From contig NZ_JAPWKD010000034.1 in NCBI RefSeq assembly GCF_028283705.1, positions 372,001-436,000 on the forward strand: a DNA stretch of 64,000 nt. The letters run 5' to 3'. The DNA is from Pantoea sp. (GTDB lineage: Bacteria > Pseudomonadota > Gammaproteobacteria > Enterobacterales > Enterobacteriaceae). The position numbers and the translations under genes are program-made. Below the pieces are notes generated by a model, which saw nothing but the letters and a program-made list of their open reading frames with translations, was not told where the DNA came from and did no database searches. Below, in pieces: positions 51,543 through 60,031 of the stretch; position 1 is the stretch's first letter, and each line of letters opens with the position of its first letter.

Positions 51543-52214
51543 ATGTCGGCTGAATATCAGCATCGTGCAACCATGACCATTCCGGCGCGCTACGGTAAAG
51601 CGGTGCGTCTTAATAAGGGCGAAGCGGTGCAGGTGATTAACCTGCACGGTACCCAGGTGGTGGATTGCTGGGCCTACAACGCGGATGACGTCAGTGAATA
51701 TATGTGTATGGAGGCGACACGCGTCTGGAACCAGCGCCTCAATCCAAAGGTGGGCGATAGTTTTATTACCAGCCAGCGCCACCCGATTCTGACGCTGGTG
51801 GCGGATACCTCGCCTGGGGTGCACGATACTTTTATGGCGGCCTGTGATGCACGTCGCTATGAACTGCTGGGCTGCACCGAGCCGCACCGCAACTGCCACG
51901 ATAACCTGCACGAAGGGCTGGCGGAGCTGGGCGTGCAACTGCCGCACGGCAATCTGGCGTCGTTCAATATCTTTATGAACATCCAGGTGCAAAGTGATGG
52001 CATCACCCTGAAGACGTTGCCGGTGGTCACTAAACCGGGCGATTACATCGTGCTGCGCGCTGAGATGGATTGCTTTGTGGCGTTCTCGGCCTGTCCGCAG
52101 GATATCGTCAGCATCCAGGGGCAGGGCGATAACACCCCGCGCGACGCTGAGCTGCGAATTCTCACCGACGGGTTTTCGCAGGTGACATTACAGGGGCCGT
52201 GGGTGCCGGCATAA
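51543..52214 (+). CDS. DUF1989 / urea carboxylase-associated family protein, copy 3
   Basis: The product (223 aa) is the closest relative of copy 1: ADTSPGVHDTFMAACDARRY, EPHRNCHDNLHEGL, FSACPQDIVSIQGQG. All likely metal-ligand positions are present. It has its own ribosome site (CTGGAGA) 13 bp after permease 2 and ends the operon. A perfect palindrome (52236-52271) follows as the terminator. Function is unknown beyond the family link described for copy 1. Confidence 0.88.
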   Translation: MSAEYQHRATMTIPARYGKAVRLNKGEAVQVINLHGTQVVDCWAYNADDVSEYMCMEATRVWNQRLNPKVGDSFITSQRHPILTLVADTSPGVHDTFMAACDARRYELLGCTEPHRNCHDNLHEGLAELGVQLPHGNLASFNIFMNIQVQSDGITLKTLPVVTKPGDYIVLRAEMDCFVAFSACPQDIVSIQGQGDNTPRDAELRILTDGFSQVTLQGPWVPA

Positions 52215-52235
52215 CAGGTTAAACTGCTTGCACTG

Positions 52236-52271
52236 AATCGTAATTGCGCGATTTATCGCGCAATTACGATT
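52236..52271. repeat. Dispersed palindrome family 1, copy e (likely bidirectional terminator)
   Basis: A perfect 17-bp stem, AATCGTAATTGCGCGAT / ATCGCGCAATTACGATT, around TT. The GCGGC of the other copies is changed to ATTGC on one arm and correspondingly on the other, so pairing is kept. It overlaps the last codons of the minus-strand gene. Confidence 0.9.
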
Positions 52272-52890
52272 TCATCACCCCATCCAGCCACTTCTGGAAG
52301 CGCGCATAAGGGATATACAGCGCCACATCCTTGTACAGGGTTTTACCGCTGTGGTTATCGTTGATCCGGCTGCTGTAGCCGACGATCACCCCGGCTAAGG
52401 TGTTGTCGCTGGCGTTATACACCGCACCACCGGACATGCCCTTCACCACGCCCGCATTGGCGGCCACCACCACGCAGCTGGGTTTGTTCCAGTCATTCGC
52501 CAGCGTGGTATTGATCAGGTTCTGACCGGTGGAGGCCACCGGCATCGCGCTGATAAAGCTGTAGCCATAGAGATTGATGTTGTCGCCAATTCGCCCATTA
52601 CGAAAGTGCGGCGGGAGATCGGACTCGCTGTTTTTGTGGTACACCACGGCAAGATCGCATTCGGGGTGCCAGGCCTTCACCCGATACATCGAGTATTTCG
52701 CCACATGCGCGGCCGTCAGGCTGTACTCGGGAGTCAGGGGAATCACTGAGCCGAGCGCACCGACACCCAGCACGGTAGGAATGCCGGTGAAGGTCATATC
52801 GACGCGCTTTTGCGCCTCTTTACTGTACTCGTAGTGCCCGACCGAGCAGCCACTCAGACAGCCAATCGTTACGGCTATGAGCCATCGCAT
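52264..52890 (-). CDS. Trypsin-like serine protease, predicted lipoprotein
   Basis: The product (208 aa) has a lipobox (AVTIGCLSGCS, with lipidated Cys at about residue 15), so it is probably membrane-anchored in the periplasm. The catalytic triad of the S1 fold is visible: His in SLTAAHVAKY, Asp in ECDLAVVYH and Ser in VKGMSGGAVYN. It converges with DUF1989 copy 3. No substrate is known, and it is not an obvious DegP relative because it has no PDZ domain. Confidence 0.85.
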   Translation of the reverse strand: MRWLIAVTIGCLSGCSVGHYEYSKEAQKRVDMTFTGIPTVLGVGALGSVIPLTPEYSLTAAHVAKYSMYRVKAWHPECDLAVVYHKNSESDLPPHFRNGRIGDNINLYGYSFISAMPVASTGQNLINTTLANDWNKPSCVVVAANAGVVKGMSGGAVYNASDNTLAGVIVGYSSRINDNHSGKTLYKDVALYIPYARFQKWLDGVMKS

Positions 52891-53274
52891 ACGCTCTCCC
52901 CTTTGAAGAATGACGAGACATTACCAGGCAATCCATTGGGGTATCGGCAACGCGGAAATTTCCTTTAAGGATTGATTCCCCGTCGAAATGCGACGGTGAT
53001 CACAACCCGTCTTCAAGAGTAGCGTGAAAAAATCGTTCTGTTTCAGGAATGAGAAAACACCGAAGGGGTACAGATCCGCTCTCTGCGTGAGCGGTGAACG
53101 ATTATTGCGGCAGCGGCAAAATAACCTTGCGGCATGCGGGGTGTATGGCGGAAAGTGGCTATGCTTTAATACGCGTTGTGACGCAGATCAAAAATTAATA
53201 AGCGTCTGCTATCACCGTTCCGCGTTCGTGGAACGGCCTGCCTGCATAAATTATCGTTATTGGGAGAGTGTGTT
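52891..53274 (+). promoter_or_regulatory. 384-bp intergenic region upstream of the MFS exporter
   Basis: No supported gene lies here. A frame at 53024-53305 overlaps the MFS start and has no family match. A hairpin, CCGTTCC/GGAACGG around an 8-base loop (53215-53236), sits 39 bp before the MFS start. The region probably holds divergent promoters and perhaps a structured leader. Confidence 0.45.
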
Positions 53275-54438
53275 ATGCCTGTTGCATTACTGGCGCTGGC
53301 GCTGAGTGCGTTCGCCATCGGCACCACGGAATTTGTCATCATGGGATTACTGCCGGAAGTGGCGGGTGATCTGCAAGTGTCGATTCCTTCTGCGGGATGG
53401 CTGATCAGTGGCTATGCGTTGGGCGTCGCCATCGGTGCCCCGATTATGGCGCTGCTGACAGCAAAACTGCCGCGTAAACGTACCCTGGTTCTGCTGATGT
53501 GTATCTTCATCGTCGGCAATGTCTTGTGTGCGCTGGCCTACAGCTACAATCTGCTGATGCTGGCACGCATTGTCACCGCGCTGTGTCACGGTGCGTTTTT
53601 CGGCATCGGTTCCGTGGTGGCGGCCAGCCTGGTAGCCCCGAGCCGTCAGGCATCGGCAGTGGCGTTGATGTTCACCGGTCTGACGCTGGCGAACGTGCTC
53701 GGCGTGCCGCTGGGCACCTGGTTTGGTCAGATGTTTGGCTGGCGCGCTACCTTCTGGGGGGTGGCGATTATCGGCATCCTCGCCTTTATCGCGTTGATCG
53801 TCAGCCTGCCTACTAACAAAGACGAGAAGCCGGTGCATCTGGCGAGTGAAGTCAGCGCGCTGGCGAACGGCAAACTGTGGCTGTCGCTGCTGATGACGGT
53901 GTTTTTTGCGGCGGCAATGTTTGCGCTGTTCAGCTATATCGCGCCGCTGCTGTTGCAGGTCACCGGTATCAGCGATCGCGGCGTCAGCTGGACGTTGTTC
54001 CTGATTGGTGCGGGTCTGACGGTGGGTAACATTCTTGGCGGCAAGCTGGCTGACTGGAAAGTTTCTTTCAGCCTGATCCTCAGCTTCTCACTGATTGCGG
54101 TGTTCTCGCTGCTGTTCAGCTGGACCAGCCATGCACTGTGGCTGGCAGAGATCACCCTGTTCCTGTGGGCGATGGCGACCTTCGCCACCGTACCGGGGTT
54201 GCAAATCAACGTGGTACGCCACGGTAAAGACGCGCCAAACCTGGTATCAACCCTGAACATTTCCGCGTTTAACGTCGGCAATGCACTGGGAGCCTGGGTC
54301 GGTGGCGCGGTGATCGACAGAGGCTACGGCCTGACCTCGGTACCGGTGGCCGCTGCGGCGCTGGCGGTGGTGGGCCTGGTGGTCTGCCTGATGACCTTCC
54401 GTAAATCAGGTGGGCAGGGCGAGGCGGTGCGCGCTTAA
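53275..54438 (+). CDS. MFS exporter, DHA1 (YdhP/AraJ-like)
   Basis: The product (387 aa) has 12 predicted helices and the DHA1 pattern FAIGTTEFVIMGLLPEVA in helix 1, then SGYALGVAIGAPIMALLTAK and the motif-C-like ALCHGAFFGIGSVVAASLV. Family members export sugars, purines or drugs; the substrate here is not readable. ATG 53275 follows GGGAGAG; the TTG at 53260 is rejected. The stop overlaps the convergent lysR stop by 4 bp. Confidence 0.88.
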   Translation: MPVALLALALSAFAIGTTEFVIMGLLPEVAGDLQVSIPSAGWLISGYALGVAIGAPIMALLTAKLPRKRTLVLLMCIFIVGNVLCALAYSYNLLMLARIVTALCHGAFFGIGSVVAASLVAPSRQASAVALMFTGLTLANVLGVPLGTWFGQMFGWRATFWGVAIIGILAFIALIVSLPTNKDEKPVHLASEVSALANGKLWLSLLMTVFFAAAMFALFSYIAPLLLQVTGISDRGVSWTLFLIGAGLTVGNILGGKLADWKVSFSLILSFSLIAVFSLLFSWTSHALWLAEITLFLWAMATFATVPGLQINVVRHGKDAPNLVSTLNISAFNVGNALGAWVGGAVIDRGYGLTSVPVAAAALAVVGLVVCLMTFRKSGGQGEAVRA

Positions 54439-55355
54439 GCCAGCCGCTCGGCAATGCGCTGAGGGAACGCGGCGACCTGCTGTTGCAGATGGTCGCAGAA
54501 GTGATCCACCAGCGCAGACGCCGGACGGTGTTGCGGGCGTACCAGGCTGATGGTAAATGGCACCGCAATGCTGAACCGGCGCATCACCACACCGCTGTCG
54601 GCGTAATCCAGCGCCGTCAGCGGATTCACGATCGAAATCCCCACCCCGGCGCGCACCATCGCGCACACCGACGCCGCGCTATGCGTCTCCAGCACCAGTC
54701 GTCGTTCCACCCCTTGCTCATGAAACAACGTATCCAGTAACTGACGATAGCTGTCACTGCGTGACAGGCTGACGTAGTTTTGCCCGTGGAAATCCTGCGG
54801 CGTCAGCACCGCACGCTGGCACAGCGGATGCTGGGGCGGCAGCACACACACTTCATCGCAGGTCAGCAGCGCAACACGCTCGGTGCCTGCCGGGGCATGC
54901 TGGGTTTCCGTCAGCCCCAGATCGTAACGCTGCGCCGACAGCCACTCCTCCAGCAGCGGTGACTCCTGCGGAATGATGTTCATGCTGACCTGCGGATAAC
55001 GCTGCAAAAATGGCTGACACAGCGGTGGCAGCAGCGATTGAGAAAACACCGGCAGGCAGGCGATGGAGAGTTCGCCCTGGCGGAACTGACGTAAACCTTC
55101 GGCGGCATCCATGATGCGATCCAGCCCGTACCACGAGCGCTGCACCTCTTCGAACAGGCGCAGCCCTTGCACCGTGGGTTGTAAGCGGCCACGTACCCGC
55201 TCAAACAGTTGCAGCCCGAGCTGCTGTTCCAGCCGTGCCAGTTCGCGGCTGACGGTAGGCTGTGAGGTATGCAGCAGCGTGGCCGCCTGGGTCAGGTTGC
55301 CGCTGGTCATCACCGCGTGGAAAATTTCGATATGTCGCCAGTTAATTTTTGCCAT
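54435..55355 (-). CDS. lysR: LysR, activator of lysA
   Basis: The product (306 aa) is the founding LysR-type regulator, which activates lysA when diaminopimelate is high and lysine low. The helix-turn-helix is HIEIFHAVMTSGNLTQAATL with HTSQPTVSRELARLEQQ; the effector domain (GELSIACLPVFSQSLLPPL) closely follows E. coli LysR. The start at 55355 (MAKINWRHIEIF) drops seven upstream residues. It diverges from lysA over a 110-bp gap that must hold the shared operator. Confidence 0.96.
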   Translation of the reverse strand: MAKINWRHIEIFHAVMTSGNLTQAATLLHTSQPTVSRELARLEQQLGLQLFERVRGRLQPTVQGLRLFEEVQRSWYGLDRIMDAAEGLRQFRQGELSIACLPVFSQSLLPPLCQPFLQRYPQVSMNIIPQESPLLEEWLSAQRYDLGLTETQHAPAGTERVALLTCDEVCVLPPQHPLCQRAVLTPQDFHGQNYVSLSRSDSYRQLLDTLFHEQGVERRLVLETHSAASVCAMVRAGVGISIVNPLTALDYADSGVVMRRFSIAVPFTISLVRPQHRPASALVDHFCDHLQQQVAAFPQRIAERLA

Positions 55356-55465
55356 ACAGCCTCCGTCGCAATCCATATCATATTTGCATAGCTGCCAGTA
55401 AAACAGATATTTTTCTGCATGGATGGGCTGTGGCTAAATAGCCTTAACGTCACAGGAGAATTGCT

Positions 55466-56719
55466 ATGCCACGTCCATTGAATAACACCGTCACGGCGCT
55501 GACTGCCGCCAATTTGCTGCCACTGGCGCAGCGCTATGCCGGCCCGTTCTGGGCTTATGATGCCAGCGTCATCCAGCAGCGCATTGCGCAGCTGAGCCAG
55601 TTCGACGTGGTGCGCTTCGCCCAGAAAGCCTGCTCGAATATTCATATTCTGCGCCTGATGCGCGCGGCGGGCGTGAAGGTGGATTCCGTCTCACTGGGAG
55701 AGATTGAGCGTGCGCTGGTTGCCGGTTATCAGCCGGGTGGCGAAGATATCGTGTTCACCGCTGACGTGTTCGATCAACCCACGCTGGCGCGTATTGCCGA
55801 GCTGAAAGTGCCGGTGAACGCCGGTTCAGTGGATATGCTGCATCAACTCGGGGCGGTATCAAAGGGCCATGCGGTGTGGCTGCGTATCAACCCTGGCTTT
55901 GGCCATGGCCACAGCCAGAAAACCAACACCGGCGGCGAGAACAGCAAGCACGGTATCTGGCACAGCGATCTGCCGCAGGCGCTGGCGGCGATCCAGCAGC
56001 ATGGCCTGCGTCTGGTGGGTCTGCATATGCATATCGGTTCTGGCGTGGATTACGGTCATCTGCAGCAGGTGTGCGACGCGATGGTCGATCAGGTGGCGGC
56101 GTTTGGTCAGGATCTGGAAGCGATCTCTGCCGGTGGCGGCTTGTCGATCCCTTACCGCTTCGGTGAAGAAGCGATCGATACGGATCATTACTACGGCCTG
56201 TGGAACGGCGCGCGTGAACGTATCGCGGCGCACCTGGGGCATGCGGTGAAACTGGAAATCGAACCGGGCCGTTTCCTGGTGGCAGAATCCGGCGTGCTGG
56301 TTTCACAGGTCCGTGCGGTGAAAGATATGGGTAGCCGTCACTTTGTGCTGGTGGATGCGGGCTTCAGTGATCTGATGCGTCCGGCGATGTACGGCAGCTA
56401 TCACCATATCTCCCTGTTGCCTGCTGATGGCCGCGCGGTGGATGAAAGCCAGACGGTGGCGAGCGTGGTAGCCGGTCCGCTGTGCGAATCGGGCGATGTC
56501 TTTACCCAGCTGGAAGGCGGCAAGGTGGAAACCCGCGACTTACCGGCGGCCGAGGTCGGTGATTATCTGGTATTCCACGATACCGGCGCTTATGGCGCAT
56601 CGATGTCATCCAATTACAATAGCCGTCCGCTGATCCCGGAAGTGTTGTTTGAAAACGGCAGCGCGCGCGAGATTCGCCGCGCGCAGACCATCCAGGAGCT
56701 GCTGGCACTGGAGCTGTAA
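55466..56719 (+). CDS. lysA: Diaminopimelate decarboxylase
   Basis: The product (417 aa) decarboxylates meso-diaminopimelate to lysine with pyridoxal phosphate. The PLP Lys lies in RFAQKACSNIHIL, the PLP phosphate loop in SAGGGLSIPYRFGEE, and the substrate Cys in AGPLCESGDVF. ATG 55466 follows CAGGAGA. It is divergent from lysR as in E. coli. Confidence 0.98.
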   Translation: MPRPLNNTVTALTAANLLPLAQRYAGPFWAYDASVIQQRIAQLSQFDVVRFAQKACSNIHILRLMRAAGVKVDSVSLGEIERALVAGYQPGGEDIVFTADVFDQPTLARIAELKVPVNAGSVDMLHQLGAVSKGHAVWLRINPGFGHGHSQKTNTGGENSKHGIWHSDLPQALAAIQQHGLRLVGLHMHIGSGVDYGHLQQVCDAMVDQVAAFGQDLEAISAGGGLSIPYRFGEEAIDTDHYYGLWNGARERIAAHLGHAVKLEIEPGRFLVAESGVLVSQVRAVKDMGSRHFVLVDAGFSDLMRPAMYGSYHHISLLPADGRAVDESQTVASVVAGPLCESGDVFTQLEGGKVETRDLPAAEVGDYLVFHDTGAYGASMSSNYNSRPLIPEVLFENGSAREIRRAQTIQELLALEL

Positions 56720-56734
56720 GCCCCGCCATGTTCC

Positions 56735-56762
56735 GTAGCGGCGCGATTTATCGCGCCGCTAC
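56735..56762. repeat. Dispersed palindrome family 1, copy f (perfect)
   Basis: GTAGCGGCGCGAT and ATCGCGCCGCTAC around TT. It overlaps the stop codon of the convergent PTS IIA gene and lies after lysA, so it likely ends transcription from both sides. Confidence 0.9.
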
Positions 56763-57070
56763 ATATTGTGCAGTTCTTTGCGCAGTAGAACCATTTCCTC
56801 TGCCAGATCGCGGCACAGCATTGCGGTCATCAAATGATCCTGCGCGTGCACCAGAATCAGGGTCACCGGCACTTTGCCGCAACCTTCATCGGCCCCAATT
56901 AACGCGGTCTGAATCTTATGCGCGGCCTTGGCCGCTTCGTCCGATGCGCGTAATGCCGCCTCTGCTCCGTCCCAGTCTTTTTTGCGCGACTGCTGGATCG
57001 CCATCATCGCCTGAGATCGTGCTTCTCCCGCATTAATCAGCAGTTCCATCATCGTTTGTTCAAAATCCAT
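56759..57070 (-). CDS. PTS lactose/cellobiose-type EIIA
   Basis: The product (103 aa) is a helical PTS IIA of the Lac family. The phosphorylated His is in VTLILVHAQDHLMTAML. It receives phosphate from HPr and passes it to IIB (60.0 kb). It is divergent from the IIC-GH1-IIB-GntR genes, with three operator-like sites in the gap. Length matches ChbA-type proteins. Confidence 0.94.
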   Translation of the reverse strand: MDFEQTMMELLINAGEARSQAMMAIQQSRKKDWDGAEAALRASDEAAKAAHKIQTALIGADEGCGKVPVTLILVHAQDHLMTAMLCRDLAEEMVLLRKELHNM

Positions 57071-57083
57071 ACTCGCCTCACTT

Positions 57084-57098
57084 ATTGGTATGCCAAAT
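57084..57098. promoter_or_regulatory. Operator-like site 1 (UxuR/FadR-type GntR)
   Basis: ATTGGTATGCCAAAT is a near-palindrome like the UxuR/ExuR operators (TTGGTATACCAA). It lies 14 bp upstream of the IIA start. Confidence 0.7.
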
Positions 57099-57115
57099 TC
57101 ACGTTTTTGATGCTA

Positions 57116-57127
57116 CCGGAATACCAA
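57116..57127. promoter_or_regulatory. Operator-like site 2 (weak)
   Basis: CCGGAATACCAA, read on the other strand as TTGGTATTCCGG, has one good half-site. Confidence 0.5.
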
Positions 57128-57178
57128 AAAGAGTTTCCGCGAACATGATCACAGAAATAACTCGCAATGATCGTCATT

Positions 57179-57190
57179 TTGGTATGCCAC
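57179..57190. promoter_or_regulatory. Operator-like site 3
   Basis: TTGGTATGCCAC repeats the core of site 1 and lies 60 bp before the IIC start. Confidence 0.65.
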
Positions 57191-57249
57191 AACAGGGAAG
57201 CTGACGCACAACACAGGAATGCTTCATCCAAACCACCGAGGGTTGACCC

Positions 57250-58584
57250 ATGTCTCTACAGGACCGTCTTATCGATTCTCTGGGTAGCTTTGCCACGCGT
57301 TTCAATAGCTACCGCTACATCATGGCGATTAAAGCCTCCTTCATTACGCTGATGCCGGTGATCATCGTTGGCGCATTTTCGGTGTTGATCTCCAATATGG
57401 TGCTCGATGCGAAAAATGGTCTCGCCAGCTTTCCGATGCTGGCGTTTCTCGCCGATCTGAAACCGATTACCAGCAGCATCAACTACGCCACCCTGAGTTT
57501 TCTCAACATTGGCGCGGTATTTCTGATTGGTATCGAGCTCGGGCGGATCAACGGCATAAAAACGTTGTTTCCCGGCCTGCTGGCGATTATCTGCTTTATC
57601 TCCGTTACGCCGACCACCTTGCAGATGCTGGTCGATGGTCAGATGCATCTGGTCACCGATGTGCTGGCGAAGCAGTTCTCCGATACCAAAAGCCTGTTTC
57701 TCGGCATGTTTATCGCCATCCTTTCGGTGGAGATTTACTGTCGGCTGGAGCATGTCGAGCGGCTGAAAATCAAAATGCCGGACACCGTGCCGCCTAACGT
57801 TTCCGCCTCTTTCTCGGCGCTGATCCCGTCGATTATCACCGTGACGCTGGTTGCCACCTTCGGCTTTATCTTCCACCAGCTGACTGGCATGTATCTGTAT
57901 GACGCGGTCTACAAAGTGGTGCAGCAGCCGCTGGAATCGGTGGTGCAGAGCCTGTGGGGCATTCTGCTGCTGATGTTTGTCGCCCAGCTGTTCTGGGTGA
58001 TCGGCATTCATGGCAATCAGATGGTGAAACCGATTCGTGAACCGCTGCTGCTGGGGGCGATTCTGGTGAATATGAACGCCTTCGAGCAGGGCAAAGAGGT
58101 GCCGAATATCATCACCATGCCGTTCTGGGATGTGTATATGAGTATTGGCGGCTCCGGGCTGACCATTGGCCTGCTGACCGCGGTAATGCTGGCAACCAAA
58201 CGCAAAGAGATGCGCGAGATTGCCAAGTTATCCCTCGGCCCCGGCCTGTTTAACATCAATGAGCCGGTGATTTTTGGTATGCCGATCATGCTCAACCCGA
58301 TCCTTGCTATTCCCTTCATCATCACCCCGCTGGTGACCGGTTCGATTGGCTACTTCGCTACGGTAATGGGCTTTGCCGGGAAAGCGGTGGTCATGGTGCC
58401 CTGGACCACGCCACCGATTATCAATGCCTGGCTGTCCACGGCGGGATCGATGGGCGCAGTGGTCACTCAAATCATCTGCATCGGCGTGTCGGTGTTGATC
58501 TACCTGCCATTCGTCAAAGTGGCGGCGCGTCGTGCCGAAGCGGCAGAGGCGAAAAACCTGCAACCGGAACTGGCGCAAAACTAA
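57250..58584 (+). CDS. PTS cellobiose/beta-glucoside-type EIIC
   Basis: The product (444 aa) is the membrane permease of a Lac-family PTS. It has about ten helices and the family segments NSYRYIMAIKASFITLMPVI, FWVIGIHGNQMVKPI and LFNINEPVIFGMPIMLNP, which bind the sugar. IIA and IIB are encoded as separate proteins nearby. The substrate is inferred to be a beta-glucoside because a GH1 phospho-glucosidase follows 9 bp later. Confidence 0.95.
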   Translation: MSLQDRLIDSLGSFATRFNSYRYIMAIKASFITLMPVIIVGAFSVLISNMVLDAKNGLASFPMLAFLADLKPITSSINYATLSFLNIGAVFLIGIELGRINGIKTLFPGLLAIICFISVTPTTLQMLVDGQMHLVTDVLAKQFSDTKSLFLGMFIAILSVEIYCRLEHVERLKIKMPDTVPPNVSASFSALIPSIITVTLVATFGFIFHQLTGMYLYDAVYKVVQQPLESVVQSLWGILLLMFVAQLFWVIGIHGNQMVKPIREPLLLGAILVNMNAFEQGKEVPNIITMPFWDVYMSIGGSGLTIGLLTAVMLATKRKEMREIAKLSLGPGLFNINEPVIFGMPIMLNPILAIPFIITPLVTGSIGYFATVMGFAGKAVVMVPWTTPPIINAWLSTAGSMGAVVTQIICIGVSVLIYLPFVKVAARRAEAAEAKNLQPELAQN

Positions 58585-58593
58585 GGAGCAAGC

Positions 58594-60021
58594 ATGAGTA
58601 CCCATCATATCCCGCTACCGGACGGCTTTATTCTCGGCGCGGCGGCTTCAGCATGGCAAACCGAGGGCTGGAGCGGCAAAAAACCGGGGCAGGATTCATA
58701 TCTGGACGCCTGGTATACCCATGATCGTGATGTGTGGCACAACGGCTACGGCCCGGCGGTGGCGACGGATTTTATTAACCGATTCCGCGAAGATGTGGCG
58801 CTGATGAAAGCAGCGGGCCTGACGCACTATCGCACCTCGATTAACTGGTCGCGCTTCCTCACCGATTACGAAAACGCCGTGGTGGATGAGGAGTACGCGG
58901 CGTATTACGACCAGCTGATTGATGAGCTGCACCGCAACGGTATTGAGCTGATGCTGTGCCTCGAACATTACGAGTTGCCAGCGCAGTTGCTGGAACAATA
59001 TGGCGGCTGGCAATCGAAGCATGTGGTGGAGCTGTTCACCCGCTATGCCGCGCAGGTCTTCACCCGTTACGCCGCAAAAGTGACGCGCTGGTTTGTTTTC
59101 AACGAGCCGATTGTGGTGCAGACACGCGTCTATCTGGATGCGTTGCGCTGGCCTTATGAGCAGAACACCCATAAGTGGATGCAGTGGAATCATCATAAAA
59201 ATCTGGCGACGGCAAAGGTGGTGCAGCTGTTTCGTCAGCAGGGCTATGCCGGAACGGTTGGCACCATCCTTAATCCGGAAGTCACGTATCCCCGCTCAAC
59301 CGCCGCGCATGATGTGAAAGCGGCCAGCATGTATGACCTGTTCTATAACCGGGTGTTTCTCGACCCGGCAATCAAAGGGGAATATCCCGCCGAACTGCTG
59401 CAACTGCTGGAAAAGCATCAGATCAGGTGGGAGGTGACGGCGGAAGAACTGGCGATTATCGCAGCCAACACCGTTGATGAGGTGGGCCTGAATCTTTATT
59501 ACCCGCATCGGGTGAAGGCCCCGTCCCGTGCCTGGCACCCTGAGACACCGTTTCATCCGGCGTACTACTACGAACATTTTGACCTGCCAGGCCGACGAAT
59601 GAATACCTCGCGGGGCTGGGAAATTCAGCCGCGCATCATCTACGACATGGCGCAACGCATGAAACAGGAATACGGCAACCTGCCGTGGTTTGTGGCGGAA
59701 AGCGGCATGGGCATTGAAAACGAAGCGCGTTTTAAGGATGCGCAGGGCGTTATTCAGGACGATTACCGCATCAATTTTATTGCCGAACATCTGCATCAGG
59801 CGCTGCGCGCGCAGGCGGCGGGCTGCCATTGCCAGGGCTACATGCTGTGGGCCTTCACCGATAACGTCTCGCCGATGAATGCGTTTAAAAATCGCTACGG
59901 ATTAATCGAAATCGACCTGGATAACCATCGTCAGCGCCGGATGAAAAAGTCAGCGCATTGGTTTCGTCAGCTGCGTGATAGTCAGCAACTGACGCTGAAT
60001 ATTAATGATGAAGTGAAATAA
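58594..60021 (+). CDS. Glycoside hydrolase family 1, probable 6-phospho-beta-glucosidase
   Basis: The product (475 aa) is a TIM-barrel GH1 enzyme. The acid/base Glu is in WFVFNEPIVVQ and the nucleophile Glu in PWFVAESGMGIEN, where the usual TENG motif reads AESG. The N-terminal PDGFILGAAASAWQTEG binds the substrate. It would cleave the phosphorylated disaccharide or aryl-glucoside delivered by the PTS. It lies between IIC and IIB in one operon. Confidence 0.93.
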   Translation: MSTHHIPLPDGFILGAAASAWQTEGWSGKKPGQDSYLDAWYTHDRDVWHNGYGPAVATDFINRFREDVALMKAAGLTHYRTSINWSRFLTDYENAVVDEEYAAYYDQLIDELHRNGIELMLCLEHYELPAQLLEQYGGWQSKHVVELFTRYAAQVFTRYAAKVTRWFVFNEPIVVQTRVYLDALRWPYEQNTHKWMQWNHHKNLATAKVVQLFRQQGYAGTVGTILNPEVTYPRSTAAHDVKAASMYDLFYNRVFLDPAIKGEYPAELLQLLEKHQIRWEVTAEELAIIAANTVDEVGLNLYYPHRVKAPSRAWHPETPFHPAYYYEHFDLPGRRMNTSRGWEIQPRIIYDMAQRMKQEYGNLPWFVAESGMGIENEARFKDAQGVIQDDYRINFIAEHLHQALRAQAAGCHCQGYMLWAFTDNVSPMNAFKNRYGLIEIDLDNHRQRRMKKSAHWFRQLRDSQQLTLNINDEVK

Positions 60022-60031
60022 GGATGCCAAC

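Noticed and set aside
53024..53305. 93-residue frame upstream of the MFS exporter
   Set aside because: Overlaps the MFS start in another frame; composition is unlike its neighbours and no family is recognisable.
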